Positions 1-8,472 of a DNA stretch of 40,477 nt are shown in pieces. The stretch's first letter is position 1. Each line of letters begins with the position of its first letter. The stretch is from Saccharomonospora halophila 8 (GTDB taxonomy: Bacteria; Actinomycetota; Actinomycetes; Mycobacteriales; Pseudonocardiaceae), in NCBI RefSeq assembly GCF_000383775.1, contig NZ_KB912488.1, positions 33,978-74,454 of the forward strand, given 5' to 3'. Both the position numbers and the translations under genes were made by a program. The notes under the pieces were generated by a model. That model saw nothing but the letters and a program-made list of their open reading frames with translations. It was not told the origin of the DNA and did no database searches.

Positions 1-2
1 GC

Positions 3-1340
3 GGGCCCGGCGGGCCCGGCGGGCCGGGTGGTCCCGGAGATCCGGGGGGTTCCGGGGAGCCTGCCGGTGGCCAGGGAGAACCCGGGGGCCCGGCACGCGA
101 GGCACCACCCGCACGACGTCGAATGGCGGCGGCGAGCTTCGGCCTGTTCCCGGTAGCCAACATCGTGGTGCTCGAGCTCGGGTTCGCGGTCGGCCTCGTC
201 CTTCTCGCGATCAACGACGGCTTGCTCTACGTGGCGCTCGGGGTCACCACCGTGGCGCTTGTCCTGGCTTTCCTCCGGTGGAAGGGCCAGTGGTTCACGC
301 AATGGGCAGGACTCACGGTCCGGTACGCGCTTCGATCACACGATCGCGTGATAACCCCACCCGATCCGACCAACGTCGAGCCCGTTGCCGTCCGGGAGGA
401 CGACGACGAGATCCTCGGACCCGAGGACGCCCGCGTCAGTCTGCTGCGACTCGCGGTACCCGACCTCGTCGTGGCGAAGACGAAGGACCATGAGCATCAC
501 GAGGTCGGGCTCGCTTGGCAGGACGGGACATGGACGGCGGTTCTTCTGGTCGAACCGACACCGGCACTGATCACCCAGGCGGGTGCCGCACCGAGCCTTC
601 CCCTCGCGGCACTGGCTCCCTGCCTGGAGGACCGTGGAGTCATCCTCGATTCGATCCAGATGACCTCCCACTGCTACCCGGGCAGTGCGGCCCTGCCTGC
701 GGAGTCACCGGCACTCGAGTCCTACCTGGAGGTCCTCGGACCGTTGTCCGCTCCGGCGCGACGATCCACCTGGATCTCCGTCCGACTCGACCCGAAACGG
801 TGTCCGACGGCTGTCCGTGAACGCGGTGGGGGTGTCGTCGGCGCGCACAGAGCGCTGATGGGTGCCCTCTCGCGCGTCCGCAATGCACTGGAGTCACAAG
901 GAGTGCCGACCAGGCCGTTGAACCCGGAGGAACTGCTGAGATCCGGTATTTCCGCGGCCGAACTGACCGACGTCGCCGGGTCGACCACCAGTGTCCGACT
1001 GCACGAACGCTGGGGCGGCGTCACCGCTGCCGGGATCGGACACGCCAGTTACGCCATCACCGGGTGGCCGAAGGGGCGGATCAGCAGCAATCTCGACGCA
1101 CTCACCAGTGTCCGCGCGTTGTCCGCGACCGTCGCCATGTCCATCTCGCCCGCGTCCGACGACGGAAAGGTCGGACTGCGGGGCGTCGTACGTATCAGCG
1201 CGCGGAATCCGCGTGAACTCGAGGCGGGCGACCAGCGGCTGACAAGCATCTCCGAACGGATCGGAGTCACACTGACACCACTCCGTGGATCGCAGGCGTC
1301 CGGATTCGCCTCGACGTTACCCCTGGGAGGTACCGCGTGA
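3..1340 (+). CDS. eccE: Type VII secretion protein EccE, 5'-partial
   Basis: EccE is a membrane component of the ESX (type VII) translocon. Counting from the ATG at 123, two hydrophobic segments occupy about residues 7-30 and 33-53, followed by a roughly 350-residue soluble domain, as in the EccE family. I do not take 123 as the start. The frame is open upstream to the window edge, there is no Shine-Dalgarno before the ATG, and the upstream codons read as a Gly-Pro-Gly-rich collagen-like stretch running into Arg-Arg-Arg just before the first membrane segment. The true start is probably outside the window. The stop overlaps the next gene by 4 nt (GTGA), so the two are translationally coupled. 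The family call is by overall pattern; the N-terminal extension is inference. Confidence 0.8.
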   Translation, partial: GPGGPGGPGGPGDPGGSGEPAGGQGEPGGPAREAPPARRRMAAASFGLFPVANIVVLELGFAVGLVLLAINDGLLYVALGVTTVALVLAFLRWKGQWFTQWAGLTVRYALRSHDRVITPPDPTNVEPVAVREDDDEILGPEDARVSLLRLAVPDLVVAKTKDHEHHEVGLAWQDGTWTAVLLVEPTPALITQAGAAPSLPLAALAPCLEDRGVILDSIQMTSHCYPGSAALPAESPALESYLEVLGPLSAPARRSTWISVRLDPKRCPTAVRERGGGVVGAHRALMGALSRVRNALESQGVPTRPLNPEELLRSGISAAELTDVAGSTTSVRLHERWGGVTAAGIGHASYAITGWPKGRISSNLDALTSVRALSATVAMSISPASDDGKVGLRGVVRISARNPRELEAGDQRLTSISERIGVTLTPLRGSQASGFASTLPLGGTA

Positions 1341-2059
1341 GCGCCCGTGTCCACGACGCGAACGAGGCCGCAGGTGTGGCACCGGAATTCGTCGTCGATC
1401 CCGAACTGCTCGACGCTGTCAGTCCTTCGGGTGACCGTGGGGGAATCGTGCTCGGGTCCGGGCTGCAGGGGGAACCGCTGACGGTCTCCGCACTGCGGTC
1501 AACACCCACGCGCATCGTCCTGGTGGGTGGGCTGTACCTGTCCCGGCAGGTCGCGCTGCGTGCGATGGCGGTCGGCGCCTGGGTCGTCATCGCGACCGGG
1601 CGCCCCGCAGCGTGGCACGTCCTGCCCCAGGCTGCGGGACAGCAACAGAACGGACAGCCATCCCCGTTGGTCCAGATCCGGCGACTCTCACCGGTGGAAC
1701 TGCCCAGGCCCTCCGAGGACGCACCACTACTCGTCGTCCACGACGGCGGTCCAACACCGCAGGACCTGTTTCCTCCACGTTCACCGTGGCAGACGACGAT
1801 CTATGTCCTGCCGTACCTCCATCCGCAGGCAGGTGCACTGGCGAATGCGGCGGACCTGGTGCTGATGCAACGCCTTCCCGCGGGGCAGGCGGAACTCGCG
1901 GGCCGCATCTGGCGGCTCCCGCCGCAGATGATGCGGCAGCTGACGACCTTGAAGGACGACCAGGTCGTCGCCCTGGGCCGTAACCTGTGGCGCCCGCTTC
2001 GCCTGGTCACCACCCCCAAGGAGCAGCAACTCCTCGGCCCCGTCCGCCGCGGCGACTGA
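1337..2059 (+). CDS. ESX-locus conserved protein of unknown function
   Basis: This 240-residue protein starts at a GTG that overlaps the eccE stop by 4 nt, so it belongs to the ESX operon. I recognise no named domain. It has no signal peptide and no membrane segment. Residues about 56-92 read like a beta-strand/helix/beta-strand core (IVLVGG...ALRAMAVGAWVVIATGRP) reminiscent of a Rossmann or degenerate P-loop fold without a Walker A motif. The C-terminal third (about 165-240) is rich in Gln, Leu and Arg. It is probably cytosolic and accessory to the secretion machine, by context only. Confidence 0.7.
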   Translation: MSARVHDANEAAGVAPEFVVDPELLDAVSPSGDRGGIVLGSGLQGEPLTVSALRSTPTRIVLVGGLYLSRQVALRAMAVGAWVVIATGRPAAWHVLPQAAGQQQNGQPSPLVQIRRLSPVELPRPSEDAPLLVVHDGGPTPQDLFPPRSPWQTTIYVLPYLHPQAGALANAADLVLMQRLPAGQAELAGRIWRLPPQMMRQLTTLKDDQVVALGRNLWRPLRLVTTPKEQQLLGPVRRGD

Positions 2060-2072
2060 CCTCGTCCCCCAC

Positions 2073-2117
2073 TCCCGCCCGCCCTTCGACCGACACATGC
2101 CGTGGTTCCGGGCGGGA
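2073..2117 (+). terminator. Hairpin after the ESX genes
   Basis: A 9-bp GC stem (TCCCGCCCG at 2073-2081 and CGGGCGGGA at 2109-2117) with a 27-nt loop lies 14 nt after the stop at 2059. It has no T-run, as is common in GC-rich actinobacteria. It is a plausible end of the eccE operon, but the loop is long and the call weak. Confidence 0.4.
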
Positions 2118-2278
2118 GGGGTGGGACGTTCTGCGGGCGAACGGTGGCGGTTCCGCAGGTTTCTTGCCTGTCAAGGCGTCGCCCGGCAGCAGTGGACAAG
2201 TCCGTCTCTTCGACAAACCTGTGGACAACTGCTGATCGGGAAGAGACGTGTGTCGGCGCTGTGAGTCAGGCTGTAGCC

Positions 2279-3178
2279 ATGGACTCAGCGACGCGAATCG
2301 ACATCAACGACGTCTTCCGTGGCTCAGCGGCACGCTCCGCGGGATACCTCACCGCAGCTCAACTTCGGGGCCCGCGGTTTCGCCGCCTGTTCCAGGACGT
2401 TTACGCACCGGCCCATCTCGAGGTCACTCACGAACTCCGCTGCCGCGGAGCCGCGCTGATCGTCCCGAAGCGTGCCGTTCTGACCGGGCGCTCGGCAGCG
2501 ACCGTTCTCGGCGTCGACCTCGCCAAACCGAACGATCCGGTGGAATTCGTCGTGCCCGAGGAGGCACGTTTCGGCCCGATCCGTGGTCTCCACGTCCGAC
2601 GAACAGCAGTGGGGAGGAAGGAATCCCGCCCGTGGCGCGGAGTGCGAATCGCACGACCCTGTCGCATCGCGCTCGACCTGCTCCTACGGCACTCTCCCCG
2701 GACCCGTAGCTGGGTGCGCAGACTCCGGCTCGCCGTTCCTGATCTGGACGCCTTCGTCCGCGCCCGTATGGTTTCCCGGTCCAGACTCGCACGCATACTT
2801 TACCGCCGCCGCAACCGGGGGATCCGGCTCGCGCGAAAAGCGTTCGAAATGTCTGACGACCGGGCAGAGTCACTTCCGGAATCGGAACTCCGGGTCGTCC
2901 TGGTCTGTGGCGGATTTAAACCGACTCCGCAATACCGCATAGTCCGAGCCGGCAAGGAGGTGGCACGACTCGATCATGCCCTTGAGGAGAGCAAGACAGC
3001 CGTCGAATACGACGGTTTGTGGCACCGGACCAAACGTCAGGTGCGGCGGGACAAGCTGCGCCGAAAGTGGTTGAGTGCGGAGGGATGGCGATTCGTCATC
3101 ATCACCGCGGAGAAACTCGCCGGGGACCACGAGCGGTTGCTCGCCGAAGTGCGTGAGGCTCACTTCCGCGGCCGCTGA
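2279..3178 (+). CDS. DUF559 / AbiEi-like domain protein
   Basis: The N-terminal ~150 residues resemble the AbiEi-type antitoxin winged-helix region common in actinobacteria (a GYLTAAQL-like helix, then a strand-rich part). The C-terminal ~90 residues match DUF559, a Vsr/PD-(D/E)xK endonuclease-like fold, with ESELR, RLDHA, a VEYDG-x-x-H motif, RRDK and a GWR strand. The nuclease-like acidic residues are present. Function in the cell is not established; such genes are often called putative type IV antitoxins without a partner, and no AbiEii toxin lies beside it. ATG 2279 is chosen; an in-frame GTG at 2261 is possible. Its last 19 nt overlap the 3' end of truA tail-to-tail. Confidence 0.75.
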   Translation: MDSATRIDINDVFRGSAARSAGYLTAAQLRGPRFRRLFQDVYAPAHLEVTHELRCRGAALIVPKRAVLTGRSAATVLGVDLAKPNDPVEFVVPEEARFGPIRGLHVRRTAVGRKESRPWRGVRIARPCRIALDLLLRHSPRTRSWVRRLRLAVPDLDAFVRARMVSRSRLARILYRRRNRGIRLARKAFEMSDDRAESLPESELRVVLVCGGFKPTPQYRIVRAGKEVARLDHALEESKTAVEYDGLWHRTKRQVRRDKLRRKWLSAEGWRFVIITAEKLAGDHERLLAEVREAHFRGR

Positions 3179-4071
3179 TCAACCGGTCCGGTACTGCGCA
3201 CATTACGGGTGGTCTCCGCCCGGGTCGCCAGCTGTTCGTCCGGTGGGTACTCGACATGGACCAGCGTCAACCCGTGAGCAGGCGCGACCACACTGCTGCG
3301 GTCCCCCAGGGCCAATAGTTCAGCAGGCCAGTCGATTCCTCTGCGACCGTCACCAACGTACAGCAACGCACCGACGAGACTGCGCACCATCGAGTGACAG
3401 AAGGCGTCCGCAGACACGTGCAGCACCAACTCGTGCTCGTCGACGCGTTCCCAGCGGAGGTGGCGCAACTCCCGGATCGTCGTCGCACCCTCTCTACGCT
3501 TGCAGAAGGCGGCGAAGTCGTGCAGGCCGACAAGGTGGATTGCCGCCTCGTTCATCGCGTCCACGGAAAGCTCCCGTGGCCACGTCAAAGTATCCCGTCG
3601 GCGCAGCGGACTGACTCCCCAGGCCGCATCCGACACCCGGTACTCGTAATGACGTTCCGCGGCCGAAAAGCGTGCGTCGAAGCCCGCAGGGGCACGCCGG
3701 ACGTCAAACACCCGGACGTCGGCGGGCAGAGCGCGGTTCAACCGATACCGAGCCTGTCCGACGTCGGGGACACCATCGGCATCGACCGCCAACCTTCGGC
3801 GGTCTCGCGTTCCGCCCGCGAAACGCGTCACGTCCACGTGGACCACCTGGCCGGTGGCGTGGACGCCGGTGTCGGTGCGGCCGGCCACGACCACCGGGGG
3901 TTGGACGGAAGCGCCCGGGGGTTGCTTCGTCAGGGCGTCCTCCAGGACGCCCTGCACCGTGCGAAGTGTCGGTTGGCGGGCCCAGCCGTAGAAATCCGTA
4001 CCGTCGTAGCCGAGGTCGAGACGGAGACGAACGAGCCCGCCGTCCCCGAAGGGAACGGCGGGCTCGTTCAA
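3160..4071 (-). CDS. truA: tRNA pseudouridine(38-40) synthase TruA
   Basis: TruA makes pseudouridine at positions 38-40 of the tRNA anticodon arm. The family signature GRTDTGVHA is present with the catalytic Asp at residue 67. So are the N-terminal LGYDGTDFYGWARQP strand and the later YRVSD and HDFAAFCK blocks. The 303-residue length is a little above the E. coli enzyme. The only in-frame initiator before the conserved core is TTG at 4071; no ATG or GTG is available, because the Val just before the core is GTT. A strong hairpin covers codons 1-14. It follows rplQ by 14 nt, the usual alpha-operon tail order. Confidence 0.9.
   Translation of the reverse strand: MNEPAVPFGDGGLVRLRLDLGYDGTDFYGWARQPTLRTVQGVLEDALTKQPPGASVQPPVVVAGRTDTGVHATGQVVHVDVTRFAGGTRDRRRLAVDADGVPDVGQARYRLNRALPADVRVFDVRRAPAGFDARFSAAERHYEYRVSDAAWGVSPLRRRDTLTWPRELSVDAMNEAAIHLVGLHDFAAFCKRREGATTIRELRHLRWERVDEHELVLHVSADAFCHSMVRSLVGALLYVGDGRRGIDWPAELLALGDRSSVVAPAHGLTLVHVEYPPDEQLATRAETTRNVRSTGPVDQRPRK
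4029..4069 (-). terminator. Terminator-like hairpin over the truA start
   Basis: Perfect 15-bp arms (GAACGAGCCCGCCGT at 4029-4043 and its complement at 4055-4069) enclose an 11-nt loop that contains a further CCC/GGG pairing. It begins 17 nt after the rplQ stop. It looks like the terminator of the alpha operon, but it lies inside the first 14 codons of truA. There is no T-run. It may act as an attenuator or control truA initiation. Confidence 0.6.
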
Positions 4072-4085
4072 CTCGTTCTGAGCCG

Positions 4086-4655
4086 TCAGGACTCGTCCTT
4101 CTTGTCGCTGTCGCTCGACTCATCGACGGCGTCGTTCGCCTCGTCCGAGATGCCGGCCTCGGCCTCGTCGTCCGGGCCGGACGTCCCCGCGTCCCGCCCG
4201 GCGGACTTCTCCGTGGTGGACTCGGGCTGCGCGTTCTGCGCGGCCTCGTCCTTCGCGAACTTCGTCTTCCGTGCGGCCTCCGCCTCGGAAGTCACCGTCT
4301 TCTCCGGGACCAGTTCGATGACCGCCATGGGCGCGTTGTCGCCCTTGCGCGGCAGCGTCCTGGTGATCCGCACATAGCCACCGTTGCGGTCGCTGTAGAA
4401 CGGTCCGATCTCGGCCATCAGCTTGTGCACGACGTCCTTGTCCCGGATCGTCCGCATGATCTGACGCCGATTGTGCAGATCACCACGCTTCGCCTTGGTG
4501 ATCAGCTTCTCGGCGAGCGGGCGCACCCGCTTGGCCTTCGCCTCGGTCGTAGTGATCTTACCGTGCTCGAACAACGACGTGGCCAGGTTGGCCAGCATCA
4601 ACCGCTCGTGCGCAGGCGATCCGCCGAGACGGGATCCCTTCGTGGGGGTGGGCAT
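4086..4655 (-). CDS. rplQ: Ribosomal protein bL17 with acidic C-terminal tail
   Basis: bL17 is a large-subunit protein near the tunnel exit. Residues 1-118 are the conserved core (start [12 protein letters not shown], then [19 protein letters not shown]). Residues about 130-189 form an Ala/Glu/Asp/Ser-rich low-complexity tail, making this protein 189 residues against about 127 in E. coli; such tails are common in actinobacterial L17. The ATG is preceded by a GAGGAGAA ribosome binding site. It is the last ribosomal protein of the rpsM-rpoA-rplQ block. Confidence 0.95.
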   Translation of the reverse strand: MPTPTKGSRLGGSPAHERLMLANLATSLFEHGKITTTEAKAKRVRPLAEKLITKAKRGDLHNRRQIMRTIRDKDVVHKLMAEIGPFYSDRNGGYVRITRTLPRKGDNAPMAVIELVPEKTVTSEAEAARKTKFAKDEAAQNAQPESTTEKSAGRDAGTSGPDDEAEAGISDEANDAVDESSDSDKKDES

Positions 4656-4694
4656 CGGTTCTCCTCGTTTGAGCTTCTAGAGCCGCAGGACCAC

Positions 4695-5759
4695 TTACAG
4701 CTGTTCCGTCTCCGCGAAGTCCTGGCCGTCGTCGGGGCCGGTGTCGGGGAAATCGGTCGCGGTGTCCGCGCCCCACGTCTCCTCCTCGTAGGTGGACGCA
4801 GCGGCAGTGGGGTCAAACCCGGGCGGGCTGTCCTTCAGCGCGAGGCCCAGACCGACGAGCTTCATCTTGACCTCGTCGATCGACTTGGCGCCGAAGTTCC
4901 GGATGTCGAGCAGGTCGGCCTCGCTCCGCGAGACCAGTTCGCCGACCGTGTGAATCCCCTCGCGCTTCAGGCAGTTGTACGACCGCACTGTCAGATCGAG
5001 GTCCTCGATCGGCATCGCGTAGGCCGCGATGGTGTCCGCCTCCTGCGGCGACGGCCCGATCTCGATGCCCTCGGCGTCGACGTTGAGCTCACGAGCGAGC
5101 CCGAACAGCTCGACCAGCGTCCTGCCCGCCGACGCGACCGCGTCCCTCGGTGTGAGGGACGGCTTGGTCTCCACGTCGAGGATCAGCTTGTCGAAGTCGG
5201 TCCGCTGTTCGACACGGGTCGCCTCGACCTTGTAGGTCACCTTCAGCACCGGCGAGTAGATCGAGTCGATCGGGATACGACCGATTTCGGCACCGGCCTG
5301 CTTGTTCTGCAGAGCGGGCACGTATCCGCGGCCACGCTCGACGACCAGTTCGATCTCGAGCTTGCCCTTGTCGTTGAGCGAAGCGATCTGCAGATCCGGG
5401 TTGTGCACCGTCACCCCGGCCGGAGGCACGATGTCCGCCGCGGTCACCTCGCCCGGCCCCTGCTTGCGCAGGTACATCGTGACGGGCTCGTCCTCCTCCG
5501 AGGAGACGACGAGTTCCTTGAGATTCAGGATGATCTCGGTGACGTCTTCCTTGACGCCCGGCACGGTGGTGAACTCGTGCAGCACGCCGTCGATACGGAT
5601 GCTCGTGACCGCGGCACCCGGGATCGACGACAGCAGCGTGCGCCGCAACGAGTTGCCGAGGGTGTAGCCGAAGCCCGGCTCCAGCGGTTCGATCGTGAAC
5701 CGTGAGCGCGTCTCGTTGACCGTCTCCTCGCTGAGAGTCGGCCGCTGGGAAATCAGCAC
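4695..5759 (-). CDS. rpoA: RNA polymerase alpha subunit
   Basis: The alpha subunit nucleates core RNA polymerase assembly and contacts promoter UP elements and activators. The N-terminal dimerisation domain is clear ([20 protein letters not shown]). After a linker the C-terminal domain at about 255-320 carries [12 protein letters not shown] and [11 protein letters not shown], the DNA-contacting segment. The tail is acidic. Start chosen at GTG 5759 (reading [11 protein letters not shown]), with AAGGA 5 nt upstream; upstream in-frame codons to 5792 are not family-like. 354 residues, normal for actinobacteria. Confidence 0.96.
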   Translation of the reverse strand: MLISQRPTLSEETVNETRSRFTIEPLEPGFGYTLGNSLRRTLLSSIPGAAVTSIRIDGVLHEFTTVPGVKEDVTEIILNLKELVVSSEEDEPVTMYLRKQGPGEVTAADIVPPAGVTVHNPDLQIASLNDKGKLEIELVVERGRGYVPALQNKQAGAEIGRIPIDSIYSPVLKVTYKVEATRVEQRTDFDKLILDVETKPSLTPRDAVASAGRTLVELFGLARELNVDAEGIEIGPSPQEADTIAAYAMPIEDLDLTVRSYNCLKREGIHTVGELVSRSEADLLDIRNFGAKSIDEVKMKLVGLGLALKDSPPGFDPTAAASTYEEETWGADTATDFPDTGPDDGQDFAETEQL

Positions 5760-5874
5760 TGTCCTTCTTCCTTTCCTGCCGACGCCCGCCATATGACGCC
5801 GAAAGGGATGGCGTGGTGGCGACGCGCTCCGGGCGCCGCCACCCGATCCGGACCGGCACCGGGCCGGTGCCGGA

Positions 5875-6480
5875 TCACCTCGAGTAGAACTCGACGATCA
5901 ATTGTTCCTGCACCGGAATGTCGATCTGTGCGCGCTCGGGCAACTGGTGCACGAGGATGCGCAGGTTCGACGGCACGACCTGCAGCCAGCCGGGCACGGG
6001 ACGCTCACCCAGCGACTCCTTGGCCGCGACGAACGGCAGCATCTGCAGCGACTTCGGCCGGACATCGACAATGTCGAACTTCGTGACGCGGTAGCTGGGG
6101 ATGTTGACGTTCGTCCCGTTCACCGTGAAGTGGCCGTGGCTGACCAGCTGCCGGGCCTGGCGGCGCGTCCGCGCGAGGCCCGCGCGGTACACGACGTTGT
6201 CCAGCCGGGACTCCAGGATCTGCAGCAGGTTCTCGCCGGTCTTGCCGGGACGCCGGGTGGCCTCCTCGTAGTACCGTCGGAACTGCCGCTCCACGATGCC
6301 GTACGAGTGACGGGCCTTCTGCTTCTCCTGCAGCTGCAGCAGGTACTCGCTCTCCTTGACCCGGCCGCGGCCGTGCTGACCCGGCGGGTAGGGGCGGCGC
6401 TCGAAGGCCTTGTCGCCACCGACGAGATCGACCTTGAGGCGACGCGAGAGACGGGTCGCGGGGCCGGTGTATCGAGCCAT
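5875..6480 (-). CDS. rpsD: Ribosomal protein uS4, zinc-free (C-minus) type
   Basis: uS4 is a primary 16S rRNA binder and, in other bacteria, an autogenous regulator of the alpha operon. The start [14 protein letters not shown] lacks the four N-terminal zinc Cys of the C-plus form (which reads CRLCRR here), so this is the zinc-independent version. The S4 RNA-binding domain at about 92-155 ([20 protein letters not shown]...HGHFTVNG) is typical. 201 residues. It sits between rpsK and rpoA. Confidence 0.97.
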   Translation of the reverse strand: MARYTGPATRLSRRLKVDLVGGDKAFERRPYPPGQHGRGRVKESEYLLQLQEKQKARHSYGIVERQFRRYYEEATRRPGKTGENLLQILESRLDNVVYRAGLARTRRQARQLVSHGHFTVNGTNVNIPSYRVTKFDIVDVRPKSLQMLPFVAAKESLGERPVPGWLQVVPSNLRILVHQLPERAQIDIPVQEQLIVEFYSR

Positions 6481-6503
6481 GGTTCTTTACTCCTCCCCGT
6501 TCC

Positions 6504-6908
6504 TCAGACCCGGCGACGCTTCGGCGGGCGGCAGCCGTTGTGCGGCTGCGGGGTCACGTCCTGGATGGTGCCGACCTCGAGTCCGGCGGCCTGCAGCGAA
6601 CGGATCGCGGTCTCGCGTCCCGAACCGGGCCCCTTCACGAACACGTCGACCTTCTTCATGCCGTGCTCGGTCGCCTTGCGGGCCGCGTTCTCCGCGGCCA
6701 TCTGTGCCGCGAACGGCGTCGACTTCCGGGAGCCCTTGAAACCGACGTGGCCGGAGGACGCCCAGGAGATCACCGCGCCCTGCGGATCGGTGATCGAGAC
6801 GATGGTGTTGTTGAACGTGCTCTTGATGTGGGCGTGCCCGTGTGCAACGTTCTTCTTTTCCCTGCGCCGGACCTTCTTGGTTCCGGTCGTACGACTCTTG
6901 GGTGGCAT
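6504..6908 (-). CDS. rpsK: Ribosomal protein uS11
   Basis: uS11 lines the platform of the small subunit. The core reads [18 protein letters not shown], then [14 protein letters not shown], and ends in the conserved [18 protein letters not shown]. The N-terminus has a short basic extension (KKVRRREKK). 134 residues. The ATG follows a GGAG site that begins right after the stop of the small upstream ORF at 6924. Confidence 0.97.
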   Translation of the reverse strand: MPPKSRTTGTKKVRRREKKNVAHGHAHIKSTFNNTIVSITDPQGAVISWASSGHVGFKGSRKSTPFAAQMAAENAARKATEHGMKKVDVFVKGPGSGRETAIRSLQAAGLEVGTIQDVTPQPHNGCRPPKRRRV

Positions 6909-6923
6909 GGTCGGGTTTCTCCT

Positions 6924-7112
6924 CTAGCGCGAGTTCTGATGATGGGCGACCGCGGCCTCGTGCTGGCCACGCCGGATGAGTGTTCCGGCGTCCGTGTACA
7001 GCTGGCGCAGCGCCATCGGACGGGCGTAGAGAGCCCTCGGGGACATGCGGGAGGTCGCACGCCGACGCTGGACCGCGCCGGCACGGGCACCCCGTCGGAC
7101 CCGGACGCTCAC
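6924..7112 (-). CDS. Candidate small Arg-rich ORF between rpsM and rpsK
   Basis: A 62-codon frame starts at a GTG that overlaps the rpsM stop (GTGA) and ends 15 nt before rpsK, with the rpsK ribosome binding site directly after its TAG. The product would be basic in its first half ([17 protein letters not shown]) with no recognisable domain. Third positions are mostly G or C, like its neighbours, but that alone does not prove coding. It may serve to carry ribosomes across an unusually long rpsM-rpsK gap. Not recognised from any family. Confidence 0.3.
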   Translation of the reverse strand: MSVRVRRGARAGAVQRRRATSRMSPRALYARPMALRQLYTDAGTLIRRGQHEAAVAHHQNSR

Positions 7113-7489
7113 TTCTTGCCCGCCTTCTTCTTGCCGGCGACCGTCTTCTTCGGGCCCTTGCGGGTGCGGGCGTTCGTCTTGGTGCGCTGGCCCCGCACCG
7201 GGAGCCCGCGGCGCCACCGCAGCCCCTCGTAGCACCCGATCTCGATCTTCCGCCGGATGTCGGCGTTCACCTCGCGCCGGAGGTCACCTTCGACCCTGAA
7301 GTTCTCTTCGATGTGATCCCGCAGTTTCACGAGGTCGTCGTCGCTGAGGTCCCGGACGCGGGTCTCCACGTTCAGGTCCGTCGCGGCGATGACCTCCCTG
7401 GAGCGGGTACGGCCGATCCCGTAGATGTAGGTCAGCGCGATCTCCAGCCGCTTCTCGCGGGGGAGGTCGACGCCGGCGAGTCGTGCCAT
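7109..7489 (-). CDS. rpsM: Ribosomal protein uS13
   Basis: uS13 sits in the head of the 30S subunit and touches tRNA and the 50S bridge. The start [19 protein letters not shown] and the block [14 protein letters not shown] are diagnostic, and [19 protein letters not shown] precedes a Lys-rich tail. 126 residues, normal length. The 209 nt between this gene and rpmJ hold no convincing gene; near 7661-7684 there is a small inverted repeat (GTGTTC/GAACAC). Confidence 0.97.
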   Translation of the reverse strand: MARLAGVDLPREKRLEIALTYIYGIGRTRSREVIAATDLNVETRVRDLSDDDLVKLRDHIEENFRVEGDLRREVNADIRRKIEIGCYEGLRWRRGLPVRGQRTKTNARTRKGPKKTVAGKKKAGKK

Positions 7490-7698
7490 TGGCGCTCGTG
7501 CTCCTTCGTTGTCATACCTTCGGGTCTTCTCCCCGTCCGTTCCGGGACCGACTCGCGTCGCCCGTCCGCTCTCACGAACGGTGTCCCGGCCCCGGCCCGA
7601 AGTCCCGGGGGTGAGCCGAGCCGCCGTGTCCGGCCGACCCGACAGGCGCGGGGAGGTACTGTGTGTTCGGCGTCAGAACACCTGAACGAGTGCCGCGA

Positions 7699-7812
7699 TC
7701 AGCCCTGCCGCTGCTTGTGCCGCAGGTTGTCGCAGATCACCATGATCCGCCCGTGACGACGGACGATCTGGCACTTGTCGCAGATCCTCTTGACGCTCGG
7801 CTTGACCTTCAC
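7699..7812 (-). CDS. rpmJ: Ribosomal protein bL36, zinc-binding type
   Basis: A 37-residue protein that begins at GTG 7812: [13 protein letters not shown], then [18 protein letters not shown]. Zinc ligands C11, C14, C27 and H32 are all present, so this is the zinc-containing (C-plus) form. AGGAG lies just upstream of the GTG. It lies between infA and rpsM, the usual actinobacterial order. Confidence 0.96.
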   Translation of the reverse strand: MKVKPSVKRICDKCQIVRRHGRIMVICDNLRHKQRQG

Positions 7813-7887
7813 GTCTCCTGCTCTCCTGCTCGTGCTGAGTTGCTGCGCGCCCCCTGGCAGAGGTCGCCCTCCGCCACGCTCACGAAA

Positions 7888-8109
7888 TCACTTGTAGCGG
7901 TAGACGATGCGTCCGCGGGACAAGTCGTAGGGCGAGAGCTCCACGACGACCCTGTCTTCCGGCAGGATGCGGATGTAGTGCTGCCGCATCTTGCCGCTGA
8001 TGTGTGCTAGGACCTTGTGGCCGTTCTCCAACTCGACGCGAAACATCGCGTTGGGAAGCGGCTCGATTACGCGGCCCTCGACCTCGATGGCCCCGTCCTT
8101 CTTCGCCAT
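7888..8109 (-). CDS. infA: Translation initiation factor IF-1
   Basis: IF-1 is a single OB-fold protein that occupies the A site during initiation. The 73-residue product matches from [14 protein letters not shown] through [18 protein letters not shown] to GRIVYRYK. The ATG at 8109 is preceded by GGAG 5 nt upstream; the longer frame to 8241 has no family match. It heads the infA-rpmJ-rpsM block after a 362-nt gap from map. Confidence 0.97.
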   Translation of the reverse strand: MAKKDGAIEVEGRVIEPLPNAMFRVELENGHKVLAHISGKMRQHYIRILPEDRVVVELSPYDLSRGRIVYRYK

Positions 8110-8471
8110 GTACTCCGCGTTTCGTGATCGTTGAGCGTTGAGTGCTTGCCTGGGTGGCACACACGTCACGTCGGCCGGAACCCGATAAGCGAGCACGATG
8201 GGACCGACGTGATGAGCACGCCAATCAGACAGTGTACGCAACGCATGTCAAGCCCGACCACCGGGGCCGTGTCAAATCAGGCAGTGCCCGGCCGACCACT
8301 CTTAGCGGTCAACCGGACGACGGACCCGCAACTGCCTGTCCCCCGGCTTCCCGGTAGCGCGTTTCGCAAGCGGAACGTGGTCCCCGGGGCCCTGCGGTCG
8401 GCGAGGCGGGGGCGGTGCGATGGGGGTTGCGGGTATACGGGAGCCCGCCCGCGTGTATCGCAGTTCGCGGG
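8110..8471 (-). other. Intergenic region map-infA, likely infA promoter region
   Basis: No convincing gene. On the minus strand two perfect TTGACA hexamers lie at 8275-8270 and 8251-8246, exactly 24 nt apart. A matching -10 is unclear: TACACT at 8236-8231 is only 9 nt from the nearer hexamer, and TGATTG at 8227-8222 lies 18 nt from it. The region also holds a dispersed-repeat copy at 8360-8377 and the map terminator hairpin at 8447-8472. It probably supplies the infA-operon promoter, but the exact element is unresolved. Confidence 0.45.
8360..8377. repeat. Copy of dispersed repeat CGTTTCGC-nn-GCkGAACG
   Basis: CGTTTCGCAAGCGGAACG, followed by TGGTC, matches 15 of 18 positions of the arm at 11377-11394 and resembles the copy at 12750-12767, including the flanking G and TGGT. 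Confidence 0.5.
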
Positions 8472-8472
8472 C
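8447..8472 (-). terminator. Terminator-like hairpin after map
   Basis: GCCCGCG/CGCGGGC 7-bp stem with a 12-nt loop that starts at the map stop codon. It likely ends the secY-adk-map transcript. Confidence 0.5.

Noticed and set aside
3672-5705. 677-codon plus-strand open frame over truA, rplQ and rpoA
   Set aside because: Shadow of three confidently identified minus-strand genes.
7661-7684. LexA-type SOS box before rpsM
   Set aside because: The arms are GTGTTC/GAACAC with a 7-nt centre, i.e. GTTC outside and GAAC inside; the actinobacterial box is the reverse order with a 4-nt centre.
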